Below are positions 49,197 through 58,828 of a stretch of DNA of 64,000 nt, in pieces (within the stretch, counting starts at the first letter, position 1; each line of letters starts with the position of its first letter). The stretch spans positions 101,011,142-101,075,141 of the forward strand of contig CM049306.1 of NCBI GenBank assembly GCA_026874595.1, given 5' to 3'. The notes under the pieces are model-generated. The model was not told the DNA's origin. It searched no databases and saw only the letters and a program-made list of their open reading frames with translations. Source of the DNA: Sipunculus nudus (taxonomy: Eukaryota; Annelida; Sipuncula; Golfingiida; Sipunculidae). The translations under genes and the position numbers were made by a program.

Positions 49197-49897
49197 TGGC
49201 ATAATATTGGGGAAGAGTGGGGTTTGTCTGCTAAAGAAAGTGTCAAAGACGGTTTGAAAAAAGTAAACTTCCTCAATAAGCATTGCCTTTTCACCATGAA
49301 TTCAGGTATATGTCTTATTTTACGTCATGACTTGTGGTGACAGCTCAACCAACGGACATAGTTTCCATTAGGTAACAGAGATTTTATGCATTTTTAATGC
49401 TGGAAAAGTTCGTCTGTGTGACTGCAGTATAGGGCTTGATGTTGCCCTGAAGAAGCGGATCCAGCGCCCCCCCCCCGACCTTTTCCAGCCGCCACAACAT
49501 TTGTTAAGGATAACAGTCAGTTTTGAGAGCTCGAAGACCCCTCCTTCCTTCCTATATCCTGGATCCGCCGCTGCACTGCCATTGAAGAAGCTTCCCTGTG
49601 ATTCGCCACAAAACGTTCTTGTCGTATTCCCATGTGAATATGTGAAGCGCATAAAAAAAAACTTGAATTCTATTCATATATGAAAGATGTGTTCTCCCAC
49701 TTATTAATTTATATATGTAGGTCATTCACGTATCGGGTGTCCAGACGCTGAAGGAAGTCTTGCCTAACTGCACTCGTGTTGACGTTCTGGACAGATGTGG
49801 TCACGTGGTCAACATGGACAGGCCCCGGATGTTAGCAAATCTCCTTGTACAAATGCAGGACAATGTAACTAATTCAGTACCTTCTCCAAGAATATAG
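39734..49897 (+). CDS. ABHD6: ABHD6-like monoacylglycerol lipase, copy B
   Basis: Second ABHD6-family alpha/beta-hydrolase, 329 aa. Coding exons: 39734-39846, 40091-40250, 40504-40617, 44773-44905, 47363-47499, 47665-47719, 48852-48952, 49721-49897. All splice sites are GT/AG and the phases (2,0,0,1,0,1,0) match copy A. Exons 2, 6 and 7 are the same length in both genes (160, 55 and 101). The membrane segment is about residues 7-27. The oxyanion motif is Phe-Ile-His-Gly-Phe, the nucleophile Ser147 lies in Gly-Gln-Ser-Met-Gly, Asp270 follows Trp-Gly-Asp-Asn, and His299 is in the canonical Cys-Gly-His. The start has an A at -3 and G at +4. This copy is closer to human ABHD6 at the active-site histidine than copy A. 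Intron 3 (4.2 kb) carries an L2-like LINE and a Helitron-like element; intron 4 carries nested foldback elements. Confidence 0.95.
39919..39974. repeat. (TA)n microsatellite
   Basis: TA run in intron 1 of ABHD6 copy B, followed by ATT triplets. Confidence 0.97.
41330..42610 (+). mobile_element. 5'-truncated L2/CR1-like LINE remnant
   Basis: Translation in shifting frames gives the C-terminal half of a non-LTR reverse transcriptase: Leu-Lys-Met-Asn-Ser-Ser-Lys-Thr-Glu near 41440, Tyr-Leu-Gly-Val-Trp-Leu-Asp near 41560, and Leu-Asp-Tyr-Cys-Asn then a Leu-Pro-Glu/Val-Gln-Asn stretch near 41715-41800. A Leu-His-Trp-Leu-Pro-Ile-Arg block follows near 41860. A Phe-Lys-Lys-Asp-Ile-Lys-Thr-Tyr-Leu-Phe block lies past the inserted MITE near 42390. 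The 3' tail has the GTAAAGCGC...GCGCTATATGAAATAAA signature usual for L2/CR1 tails. Frameshifts and stops show it is dead. Confidence 0.85.
41979..42306. mobile_element. MITE-like element, family M1, copy 3 (inserted in the LINE)
   Basis: Terminal inverted repeats are well kept: GGCCAAAAAAATAAAAGGTA at the left and the complement of GGCCAAATTAAAAAAGGGTA at the right. TTA follows the right end. This copy has about 55 extra bases near 42065-42115. It splits the LINE coding remnant, so it is the younger insertion. Confidence 0.88.
42493..42680. repeat. Left ~190-bp direct repeat flanking the Helitron-like element
   Basis: It contains the end of the LINE (TTGTAAAGCGC, then AAATTGCGCTATATGAAATAAA) and following unique-looking sequence through GCAGCATTTATATA. 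It is nearly identical to 43842-44035. Confidence 0.9.
42681..43841 (+). mobile_element. Non-autonomous Helitron-like element, 1.16 kb
   Basis: The right end has a 7-base hairpin stem, GTAGTCG (43812-43818) with loop CTTGT and CGACTAC (43824-43830), extended by outer ATAC/GTAT pairs. Seven bases later comes CTAG (43838-43841), a fit to the Helitron CTRR terminus, followed by T. The interior is a tandem repeat with ~278-bp spacing (CGTCCATCTG at about 43012, 43290 and 43569). Each unit has GGTGGCGCCACCTGCAGCC and ATCTCTGCAGTGGTTTGAC. No Rep/helicase is present. The classification is inferred from the end structure. Confidence 0.65.
42960..43735. repeat. ~278-bp tandem repeat, about 3 units
   Basis: Units share AACATACACAAAAATG(A/G)TGGCG, GCGTCCATCTGTTTGTCTGC, TATCTCTGCAGTGGTTTGAC and ACAAATGTAGCCCTTG(G)ATA in the same order. 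Open frames in the units are not conserved between them. Confidence 0.92.
43842..44035. repeat. Right ~190-bp direct repeat flanking the Helitron-like element
   Basis: It begins at the base after the CTAG terminus and repeats 42493-42680 with a few differences (for example GTTATAGTTATAGTT against GTTATAGTT). Confidence 0.9.
45864..46244. mobile_element. GC-rich inverted-repeat element A (PIF/Harbinger-like MITE), 381 bp
   Basis: Ends are GGGTGCTTTTCCATG and CATGGAAAAGCACCC. It is flanked by TAA on both sides (45861-45863 and 46245-46247), a 3-base target duplication typical of PIF/Harbinger transposons. The interior repeats the palindrome GCCGCGCGGC followed by AAACGCATG many times in both orientations. 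No transposase is present. Confidence 0.85.
46248..47013. mobile_element. GC-rich inverted-repeat element B, interrupted by element C
   Basis: It has the same ends as element A and TAA flanks at 46245-46247 and 47014-47016. Its body follows element A up to CCGTACTC (46473), is broken by element C, and resumes at TGTTTAAGTCCG (46895), the next part of element A's body. It abuts element A, sharing one TAA. Confidence 0.85.
46477..46891. mobile_element. GC-rich element C nested inside element B, with long foldback arms
   Basis: The left part repeats element A's body from GGGTGCTTTTCC to about 46741. It then switches to an inverted copy of its own first ~150 bases (46742-46891), ending CATGGAAAAGCACCC. 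TAA precedes and TTA follows it. The arms could fold into a hairpin of roughly 150 base pairs. Confidence 0.8.
47183..47350 (+). repeat. 84-bp tandem duplication next to ABHD6 copy B exon 5
   Basis: The block starting TCTACCATATTTGGATGGAC occurs at 47183 and 47267 with one substitution noticed (CCAATAAAG against CCGATAAAG). The second copy ends about a dozen bases before the exon 5 acceptor. The unit is 28 codons long and open in the same frame as exon 5, so a change in acceptor could in principle add residues. ABHD6 homology starts only at 47363, so I treat it as intronic. Confidence 0.93.
48155..48770. mobile_element. Possible foldback element in ABHD6 copy B intron 6
   Basis: A left block with AACGCAGCTTTACTTGACGC and GCGGTATGCAGAATGCC is matched in inverted orientation on the right by GCATTCCGCATAACAC and CCGCGCGCCAAGTAAATACAGCT. 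The arms are imperfect and the boundaries approximate. Confidence 0.5.
49130..49195. repeat. (TA)n microsatellite
   Basis: TA run in intron 7 of ABHD6 copy B. Confidence 0.97.
49450..49575. repeat. Short inverted-repeat fragment
   Basis: AGCGGATCCAG at the left pairs with CTGGATCCGCC at the right, with C-rich sequence inside. It resembles the ends of the element at 35468-37000 (GTATCCAGG and CCTGGATC) and may belong to the same superfamily. Confidence 0.35.
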
Positions 49898-50445
49898 TTG
49901 GCACATGATGAAAGATTGGTTTTATAAAGAAGTGATGGCGCATTAGCCTAAATATGATTTTAAAAGAAAGACATGACTGTTTTAAAGGTACATAAACATT
50001 TGCAATCATACGTGTATTATCTGACGCTAAAAGTTTATTTTTGCTGAATACAAGTTTCCCAGCGAGACCACAAGAAACGCGGATTCTAATTAATTTGTTT
50101 TACACATTGTTATGGTTCTGTGTGTTAGTATAAATAGACCACGTGGATCTGTTTACTATAGTAAACAAAACCACTTGAAATCTCGAAACATAACATTTGT
50201 GTGCCGCTACAGGTACTTATTTATCTTTTCGTACCATTTAATAACTTTGTCTATCTGCATCTCACATTGTTTTTGTTATGAGTGTTCCTGTTATTGTGCC
50301 GACATGAAATGTAACAAAGATGATTCAGTAATATGGTTTATCATTATCTCAACCTTTAACAAAATCATCATCTGGTTATATTACATACTACATTTCCTCA
50401 TTTTCATATTGCAATCATACAACTAGTTTAATTCCTTTGAACTTC

Positions 50446-50451
50446 AATAAA
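50446..50451 (+). terminator. Poly(A) signal AATAAA for ABHD6 copy B
   Basis: Canonical hexamer about 550 bases after the stop codon, followed by TTTATTG and a T/G-rich stretch. It is the first AATAAA I see downstream on this strand, giving a plausible 3' UTR. Confidence 0.55.
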
Positions 50452-50795
50452 TGAGTTTATTGTAACTTCCATGAAGTTGTTATTATGTATCACCTGAAAG
50501 ATAATTAAATATTGTTTGCGATTTCTCGTGTGTTCGATCTGTTGGGCCGCAACACTTAAAGCCAACCATTCACCTGCCTAATGTGCAGAATGTATGATTG
50601 TGTATGATGTACTGTGGGAAAATTCATGCTAGGTAAGGTTCCTGTAATGCCTCTGTGATGGATGTATGATCTTGTAATCTAAAGTCTTTTAGTTAACACT
50701 GCACATGCGCCCGTGTTGGCAAATCGCAAAACCATGAAACAGAAGGTGGTCGATTGCATATGTATGAAAGGTGAAAGGTCACTATACTACATTCA

Positions 50796-50849
50796 CTCTA
50801 ACTTGGCACGTGTACTCTAACTTGGCACGTGTACTCTAACTTGGCACGT
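50796..50849. repeat. Three 19-bp units each with a CACGTG E-box
   Basis: The unit CTCTAACTTGGCACGTGTA is repeated three times (50796, 50815, 50834) with essentially no change. CACGTG is the bHLH (Myc/USF/clock type) core. Location is about 350 bases past the ABHD6 copy B poly(A) signal. Confidence 0.9.
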
Positions 50850-51639
50850 GGATGAAGTGCAAGTAGTCTCTATGTTGTCATGAGGATGGAACAAGTAATC
50901 CTGGCTGTGACGGTTCACACAGCACTTTCATAAGTGCACCAAAAAAAAGTTATAAAATAATGTGACATTCCATGACTATTTTTACTTAACAGAATGAAAT
51001 CTTCGTTTATACTGGTTGTCCCTGATATTTTACAAGCAAAAGAACAGTATATAAACATATGACTTGAACTTGATATTGATGTGCTGTACAGATCTGTTTG
51101 TCTGCACACCTGAAAGGCCTACTTTATTTTGGGACCATCTAAAGAATCTATTTTAATTATTAAATGCTACTAAGTTATCCACTTAATTAACCATGTTTTG
51201 TGAAGTTTCCACACTGTCCAGTGAACTAATTTTGAGATGGTGCCCATTCCTGGAGAGGACGACTGGGGTATACAGGTTAGATTACACTGCACCAACCCAG
51301 TGACAAGATCATTCTTTACAGGGAGATGTCGCAGTGATATATAAATAACATGGAGATTACATAATATTTCAGCTGAAAACTGTAGATCATGTTCTGCTCG
51401 AACGTATTTAAATTATGAATCATATATTTGAATGAAGAAATACTTTAAAATAAAGGTGAATGAATGGACTAAGTTTTGGCCTTTAGTGAATATTTATGAC
51501 CAGGCAGCAGAGGTATTAAGTTGCCCCAGCTGTGGTTTACAGATCGTATCCCAAGACCTCATCACATGTATGGGTGAAACCAAATTTGCGCGCCGAGTTA
51601 GCGTGAATGGATATAGTCGCAGGTGGCAGATAACTATCG

Positions 51640-51905
51640 CGAATGGTACCCTAGGGACACCAGGGGGCCTCCGGCCACCAGCCCGCTGTGCACCATTCTC
51701 GATCTTTTTCCTTCCGCCAAAATCGTAAAAAGTTCCATGAAAGAACACCGAATTTAGACTATAATATTTTGTTGGTATACTTCTTTCACTCAAGAACACT
51801 ACAGGTATGATTTTGTATACCCTAGTGGCCTAAGGACACCAAATGTGTAATGCTGTATATCCTGGTGGCCTGAGGACACCACAAGTATGATGCTACATAC
51901 CAAGG
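51640..51905. repeat. Decayed ~50-bp repeat
   Basis: Variants of CC(T/A)GTGGCCTAAGGACACCA recur at about 51825, 51865 and 51905, with a related GGTACCCTAGGGACACCAGG at 51645. Class unknown. Confidence 0.5.
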
Positions 51906-52712
51906 TGGCCTACATATGTTCATGTTGAATGTGTTTTGAATATTCTGGCGAGACACCAGGCGTTATAATCACGTGTATAGAAACAAAACGAACGGATTGT
52001 GTGTCAAGGGAGGGGCGGTTTCTGGTCCCTCCCTTGAAAGAGTTGAAAAGTTCAAGGAATTAACTTTCGTCAATATGCGTTAGAGATTGGAACAGGACCC
52101 TTTAAATGGTAGAATAACGACAGAAAATTCATGTTCACAAAACAGTCTAGTATGCGACCCCAAAATACGTTTAAGTTCTACTCATAGCGTCAAGGCACTT
52201 GCCTTATACAATATAGTTGATACAGCGACCGAGTAGGTGAGCATTATACTTACATATCTATGAAGGATTGAGTACCACGCAATTTTACAATGAAATGTCA
52301 CCAACAAATGACATCATGTCTGCTGCAACACATTGGAAAACCGATAATTGCTAGTATAATCTATACCTGCCATTTTAATTCTTCCTTATATACAAGATCA
52401 TTGCAATACAAAACTAGCCCCCAGTTCATACATCTTTGTTAAATCTGTAAATCCCCTATATTAGTCTGTTTTCTGAGGTAAGAGTCGATAGACCACTAAG
52501 GGACCGGCTCCATTCTCTTAACACAATATGCCAAAAGAAAACATGAAAAAAAAACCCATAAAAAATCTGCGACTCCAAACACTTGTTCAAGCTCCATACA
52601 TTATAGAGCAATGCTTTTCACCCTGTACTTGGATTGTATAGTTGAATCCTTATCTGCGCCCCCTGGCGCAAAACATATTTTTAATTAAGTTCAATATAAC
52701 TCGACATCTTTC

Positions 52713-55324
52713 CTAGGCTTGACCGTTCGAGGATTTTAAAAGTATATTCATTTTGATTTCTTGGTCTGGCTTTTTGTCGAGTCTCTTTGCAACAGGTCTT
52801 TTTTCTGGTACATCCTTATGCATCAATCTCCGTGCTTCTTCCACAAAATTTTTGAAGTTCTCCTCTGGTAGAAGGACGTTTTGTTCCATCCATTCAGTGA
52901 CAGTATCTTCGTCATAGATATCAGATAAATATCCCGGCATGTATTTCAGCATCCAAGCAAACTGGGCGGATATGTTTGCAGAAGGAAGAAGTAAATAATT
53001 CATGCGACCTGGGTTCGTAAAATTATATTTTCTATGGTAAGCTGAGAACCAGGCTAAATACACGTTTGATGTCTTTATCTTATCGATCATCTGCTTGGTG
53101 TTATGAAGTACGTGTACGGCTTGGAACATGCTGGCGCCGGGGAAAGAGCATTTGGGAACCGTCTCTAAGATGATACTTTTCTTTAATTTGATATCTAAAT
53201 GGCGGTCACAGCCCAAGTCTTTTGAAACAGCTGTCAGTTGTTCATTGCCGAATGTTTGTGATTGTAAAACTTTGAGACAGACTGCGAGAGAAGGCAGTCC
53301 TACCGGAAGCAGTTCACATAGAACCCCGAAATGGTCGTATCGCTGCCACCCAGTCAGGGCTATTCCACGTAGATTGACCTTTTCAGGTAGCTTTTCTGCA
53401 AGTCTTATCCATCCAATATGATTTTGTAGATGATGAGAACTGTTGGTGATGAACATGGCCGCTCCTGTTGCTCCTTTAAATGCTGACGCGAACCAGATGT
53501 TTGGGAAAACCTCCGCGTACCTCTGCCACATGTCTGGATCAAGTCTTTCCTCCACGTTTGGTCGGTAACACCACACCATTGGTTCTATCATGTTCTGGAT
53601 ACCGGATTTCTGTATAAAGAAAATCATAAATTCAGTTAACAGTATATAAATCCAGTTAAGAATGAGTTTCATACACTATCTTAAGAAGCTAGTATTAACA
53701 CTGGCAGTTAAACATAAAGGTCTGCTTATTTTCATTAAAACAAAGGAGTTTGTTATATTTATGAATCAGTTCAGGGGAAATTGTTTTAACTGACTTATCC
53801 ACTGTCCTAATACGATAGAAAGTATAAAGTAGAAATAATTATAATACTCATATCATGGGCGCATGAAGCGTTATTAAAAGTACAAAATAAACTAAAAGAA
53901 GATCTTCTTAACAATTTTTCTATCATTTAATAAGTGCGAAAGCAGTTATTATGGCCTAGCATTAATTTTTGTAAAGAAGGCTTGAATCCTTCTTTGCAAC
54001 AACCCTGTTTCCGTTACGTAGAGATCTGAAAAGAAACAGTCAATTTACAGTCAATAACAAGTAGTTTATTACCTTGATTTCACTTGCATTGATCTTCCTA
54101 AACATATCATCCCATATTATAGGCTGGACTTTATATTTCTGCCGTACATGTTGCGCCACCTGGAGTACGTGTCGGAAGAAGACTTGTTCTCGGTTACTGT
54201 TGAGCTGTTTCATCATACTTTTACTTTCATTTGACAGGCCCAGGTGGTAGACTTCATCACATCCAATATGGAGGTACTTCACGCCGGGATGGGCGGCCAT
54301 AACCTGATCCACCAACGCAGTAACAACCTTCAATGACTGACTATGGGCTGGGTTGATCCCTTGTGGATATATCTCTTTTAAATGGTTAAATTGTTTATGT
54401 TTTAGCACGAATTCCATATGACCGAAAGTCTGAACAAGGGGAATCACCATTAATCCGTTTTGCTCAGCTTCTTTCAGAATAGAATTAATATCATCCATGC
54501 TGTAAGCATCAGGTGCTCGAACTAATTCCAAGTCTCCACTATACGGGAACATGTCTTCATATTCGATCAAAAGCCCGGTTGCGCCCAATCTCTTAAACAA
54601 CGGAAACAACTCCTTCAAGTAACTTATCTTTGGCGGGGCACCCTTCAGATCCAAATGAACTAGTTTATCATTGAACATCACCTTCCTCCTGGGTTTAGTG
54701 ACGTCAACATTAGTATCGCCAGCTGGCACTATCTGTTTCCGGAATGCCTGATCCCCGGGTCTGGGGTCTACGATACCTATTCTCTCTTTATCTGGATACA
54801 GTAGATCCTTCTTTGGTACTGGGATGATCATGTCCTTGGGCACGCCGTCTTCTCGCTTCCCGATCCTCTCTTTGTCCGGGTACAGTTTGTCCGGCTGGGG
54901 CTGAGGGATGATCATGTCTTTGGGCGCCCCATCATTTTTCTCGTTAGGATCATCTTCGTCCATATTTCCTTGCGGGTCTGATTCCTTTTCTTCGTCGATT
55001 TCTCGAGGAACCTCATTTTCTTCTGCTTTTTCTGTGTCAAATAAAAAATAATCGTGTTGTTAAATTATTGATATTATTATTATTAGTAGCAGACGTGGTA
55101 GTATTAATAGCAGTAGTCTTATTGCTTTTGTTATTACCGTTATTTCTAGTGGAAGTAATTTTTGCAGAAGTAAAAATATTATTAGCAGCAATGGCAGTAG
55201 TAATAGCAGTAGTAGGCATGGTACAGTAGTAGTAGTAACACAGTAAACGGCACTTGTTCTCGTTTTGTCTTTTTTACTCCGTCAATGTTAACTTTTCATT
55301 CTCTGGGTAGAAGAATGTGAATCA

Positions 55325-55358
<34 letters not shown>

Positions 55359-56173
55359 GTTATTATTATTATTGTTATTATTATTTGATCGGTCTGTTAA
55401 TCTTATCATTAATTTAAAACCAAACGTATTCTATTTCAATAAAAAAGTTACTCTTAAATCTTCCAAAACAGTTCCCTCTGACAATTCTACATGATCTAAT
55501 AAATGTCTTATAACTTGATACCGAGGATAACGTATGCAAGTATCATTATCAACTAAAGACATATGACTATCAGAAAAGCTGAGAAACATGAAAAATGAAA
55601 TTTATTAAAAAATCCCGGCCTGTTTCTTCGTTTGATCAAGCGTGCGTCACACCCTGATTAATCCGAGTAAAAATAGAAAGCAAAGCACGTTTAAGGCCAA
55701 AAAAGGTATGGTTCTCATGCACCGCCCGCGTCAATTTTAACCCCCGCATCAATTGTTTTTTATCTTGAAGATAAATAATAAAATTGGATAAGAATTCCTT
55801 TGTAATGTAGTGCTTTACCTGTTTAGAAAAACATTTCTGTAATTATCATGCTTTTTCTCTGATCATATGATTTTTTTTTTCGAAACATACAAAATAAACG
55901 TAAAAAAATCGCCCGCCCGCACTGATTTAAGAAAATTTGCCTGAGAACCATACCTTTTTTTAGCCTAATGTGATAAAAAAAATAGCTGAGGTAGGGATTT
56001 GTACCACGTTGTTGATGTTGAACCTCACGGACATATTTCTGCCGATTCATCAGGATATCTTTTTTGTCTGCGGAACTGTATGACCCCGGCCTCATCAGTG
56101 TCACAAACAGGGTGACAACAACACCAGCAAGCAGCAGCATCCGGACCTTCGGCGTCTTCCATTTTATCCCCAT
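52713..56173 (-). CDS. HEXD: Hexosaminidase D-like GH20 enzyme with membrane anchor and repeat stem
   Basis: A beta-N-acetylhexosaminidase of the hexosaminidase D group (GH20, EC 3.2.1.52 by homology), 674 aa. Coding exons in reading order: 56173-56005 (phase 1), 55031-54073 (phase 0), 53609-52713. Residues 12-26 form a hydrophobic helix after a basic stretch, predicting a type II membrane protein. Human HEXD starts near the catalytic domain and lacks this part. Residues 58-180 form a charged linker with two 28-residue repeats (from about 90 and 118), each with Pro-Lys-Asp-Met-Ile-Ile-Pro and Tyr-Pro-Asp-Lys-Glu-Arg-Ile-Gly. The catalytic domain runs from Leu-Val-His-Leu-Asp-Leu-Lys-Gly (~180), through Gln-Thr-Phe-Gly-His-Met and the Asp315-Glu316 pair in His-Ile-Gly-Cys-Asp-Glu, to Ala-Ser-Ala-Phe-Lys-Gly-Ala-Thr-Gly and Gly-Trp-Gln-Arg-Tyr-Asp. 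The first coding exon opens at 56200 after an acceptor and is in frame upstream of the ATG, so extra N-terminal coding in an unseen exon is possible. Confidence 0.93.
55328..55385. repeat. (ATT)n trinucleotide repeat
   Basis: ATT run with GTT interruptions in HEXD intron 1. Confidence 0.95.
55695..55965. mobile_element. MITE-like element, family M1, copy 4 (HEXD intron 1)
   Basis: The best-kept copy. The left terminus GGCCAAAAAAGGTATGGTTC and the complement of the right terminus, GGCTAAAAAAAGGTATGGTT, match almost base for base. TAA lies directly outside both ends (left TTTAA, right TAATG), consistent with a 3-base TAA target duplication of PIF/Harbinger type. It lies just 40 bases downstream, in gene orientation, of HEXD exon 1. 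Confidence 0.88.
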
Positions 56174-57028
56174 CCCGTACCAAGGTACCTGAGCCTGCAC
56201 CTGTAAAAAATAAAACCAATATTAGAATAAAGGGCACTCAGTAGAGCACGATTCCTCCCCAAACAGTCTAACTGAATCCTCCACTTTATCTTGACATATA
56301 TCGGAATAAAATGGCATCCCTTATGTACACCTGTCATCCAAAGTCTTTATTCATTTGTCCAAAATCAGCCGTGGAGGATTGTTGCACACGGCAGTCTACA
56401 AGAGCAATTCACCACTTAAAGACGAAACATATTACCCTACTCGATGTCCCTATTTCTATGGATCTGCACCAAAATGCACCAAATTTAAATTAGGTTGTTA
56501 TGACCATATATAACAGCTCTATTATTTTCTGTGGAAATACTTACTGTAGTTATGACGTATTTTTGATAAAACTAAACAAACAGAACCAACTAACAACAAA
56601 CAAACCAACAAAAAACAAACAATCAGGGATGAAAATAAATCACGTGTTACGATGAACAGACAGCAACTGGTGAAAACAGAACCTTCCTTGGGGAGAAAAT
56701 AATCTTCATTGGACCAAGTATTTATTTATATAATTATATACAGGCATTACTAGGACCAGGTGTTTATCCGCTGATCGATCGGCTACGTAGCGCGGTACAG
56801 TTTTCTGAAAAGACCATACAGAGATGAAAAATCTATAAACCTCATACTAATGTAAAGGGCAGGTTTTATTACAAGAAGGGACAAGACGGTTTTATCTTTG
56901 AATGGTAAATATAGAAAACAGTGTGTCTGGTAAGTTAGAAGTCTATACCCGGAATAGAAATAGACATCTAGACTTCATCTGAGACATTTCAGGGATTGCA
57001 TGTCCGCCTATCTGGATAATGAAAGATG

Positions 57029-57030
<2 letters not shown>

Positions 57031-57099
<69 letters not shown>
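57031..57099. repeat. (TA)n microsatellite
   Basis: TA run of about 68 bases. Confidence 0.97.
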
Positions 57100-57101
<2 letters not shown>

Positions 57102-58615
57102 AAGAGATTATATGAAACATATAAAGTTGCATTCCACTTCGTGCGGACCGGACACGGATGTGGGAACGGATAAAAATGATGGACATGATAAAAAAGGGCC
57201 GTATGCTCAAAGGGCGACTTATGGTTAGTCTAAGTTTAATCTGCAGATCAACTTTAGACCGTATGCTCTAAAACGGACTTGAGATCCTCTGCATTTTAAT
57301 TCGAGATTGAGCAAAACGTTAGACCTGGTATAGGGGTAGTTTAATGTTGGACTAAATGCTAAAATTCATGGGAACCAATTGCATTTGAACCATTTTATGG
57401 ACTGTTTAAAGTATATTATCTTTTAGACGCTGTGCGCAAAACATTGCGTCACTGATGGACGAATGTAAAAAAGGTGATAACTTTAACAGTATTTACTTTG
57501 CGCCAAATCCCTGATATAATCAGACTCATATATAGTGCTAACAGACATGCACGCTGCATGATATTTGCATGTCTCAAAATAGCCATTAAGACAGCCCCCG
57601 TGTGTCATAAAATGTATTAATGGAAGTCAATATTCCTCGGTACAGACCTTTTGCACTGAAATTTCATAAATGTTAGTGACATCTTTGGACTAATACTTTG
57701 CAAAATCATTGGAACGTATGTTACATGGAAGTACATTATTTTATTATGATTGTAAAGTGCAAAGTATCTGATATAAAATCTGTGAAAGCTATTTGGCAGC
57801 CTAGCCATGGAACCTGCAAATATACATATGTATGAAAAAAGGTGGTGCTACCACCTAGATTTTTTCAGTATATAAAGATTTCCAAGGGTAACAGCATATT
57901 ATTATAGCATATTATTAAAAAATTATTTTGCGTTAATTATGTTATAGGATTTTTTTTGCTAAATAGACCAGTTTAAGGGAAATATCATATTGTTCAGAGG
58001 TAAAACTCTAACATGACTCTGGGATGTCAGTCTCAAAATCACAGAGAGAACCACTATCTCATAAGAAAATGAATTTTGCAATTTCTAAGGGTTTTCGTGC
58101 ATTAATTTTATTTAGAGATTGCAGCTTGATTTTGGATTTTTACTCAAAATTTACTGAATATACTGATACTTCAATTTTTTATTGATATTTTTCAAGAATT
58201 GTATTTGGCCTATGTTTTTGTAAATATTTCCATAATAGAAAGGGATTACAGGTCTGACACAGAGACGCATTCTATTTTACTTTAAGACAAGTCACATGTA
58301 AGAGGGCACAGTTAACTGTCACATAAACGTCAGGTGCCAGTCTCAATACCAATCTTGAATTTCCGTAAAAACCAATCAGCATTTAGATGGCACCAATTTT
58401 CAAATACGATATGCCAAGCTATAAAAAATGAATAAGCGCAGTAAATTTCGAGGCAATCTTTCCTTCATTTAGTGGGAAACTGGAGCTTTGTTTCATCATT
58501 TTATACTCCAAAAGCATAAACTTGTAAGGGACATTCGTGAGGAGCTATTTGTGGCAATGTTGTCCAAAATCTGCAAGCAGTGTGGTACAACAGCCTTCAT
58601 AGGCATAGGAAGCAG

Positions 58616-58617
<2 letters not shown>

Positions 58618-58705
<88 letters not shown>

Positions 58706-58778
58706 GAGATTAAGGCTTTTTGATGTGTGGGGGCGCATATATATATATTAAGAGATTAAGGCTTTTTGATGTGTGGGG

Positions 58779-58822
<44 letters not shown>
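58618..58822. repeat. Compound (TA)n with a 46-bp tandem duplication
   Basis: A TA run of about 85 bases is followed by two copies (58701 and 58747) of a 46-bp unit, ATTAAGAGATTAAGGCTTTT and on to GGGGGCGCATATATAT, and then another TA run to 58822. Confidence 0.95.

Positions 58823-58828
<6 letters not shown>

Larger units (their letters stand above)
50452..52712. other. Region between convergent ABHD6 copy B and HEXD genes
   Basis: No gene recognised. It holds a 19-bp x 3 tandem repeat with CACGTG (50796-50849) and a decayed ~50-bp repeat with GTGGCCT(A/G)AGGACACC (about 51640-51905). A variant ATTAAA on the minus strand about 30 bases after the HEXD stop is too weak to call. Confidence 0.5.

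Noticed and set aside
51494-51799. 101-codon minus-strand open frame
   Set aside because: No recognised family, and it overlaps a decayed repeat with GGACACCAGG motifs.
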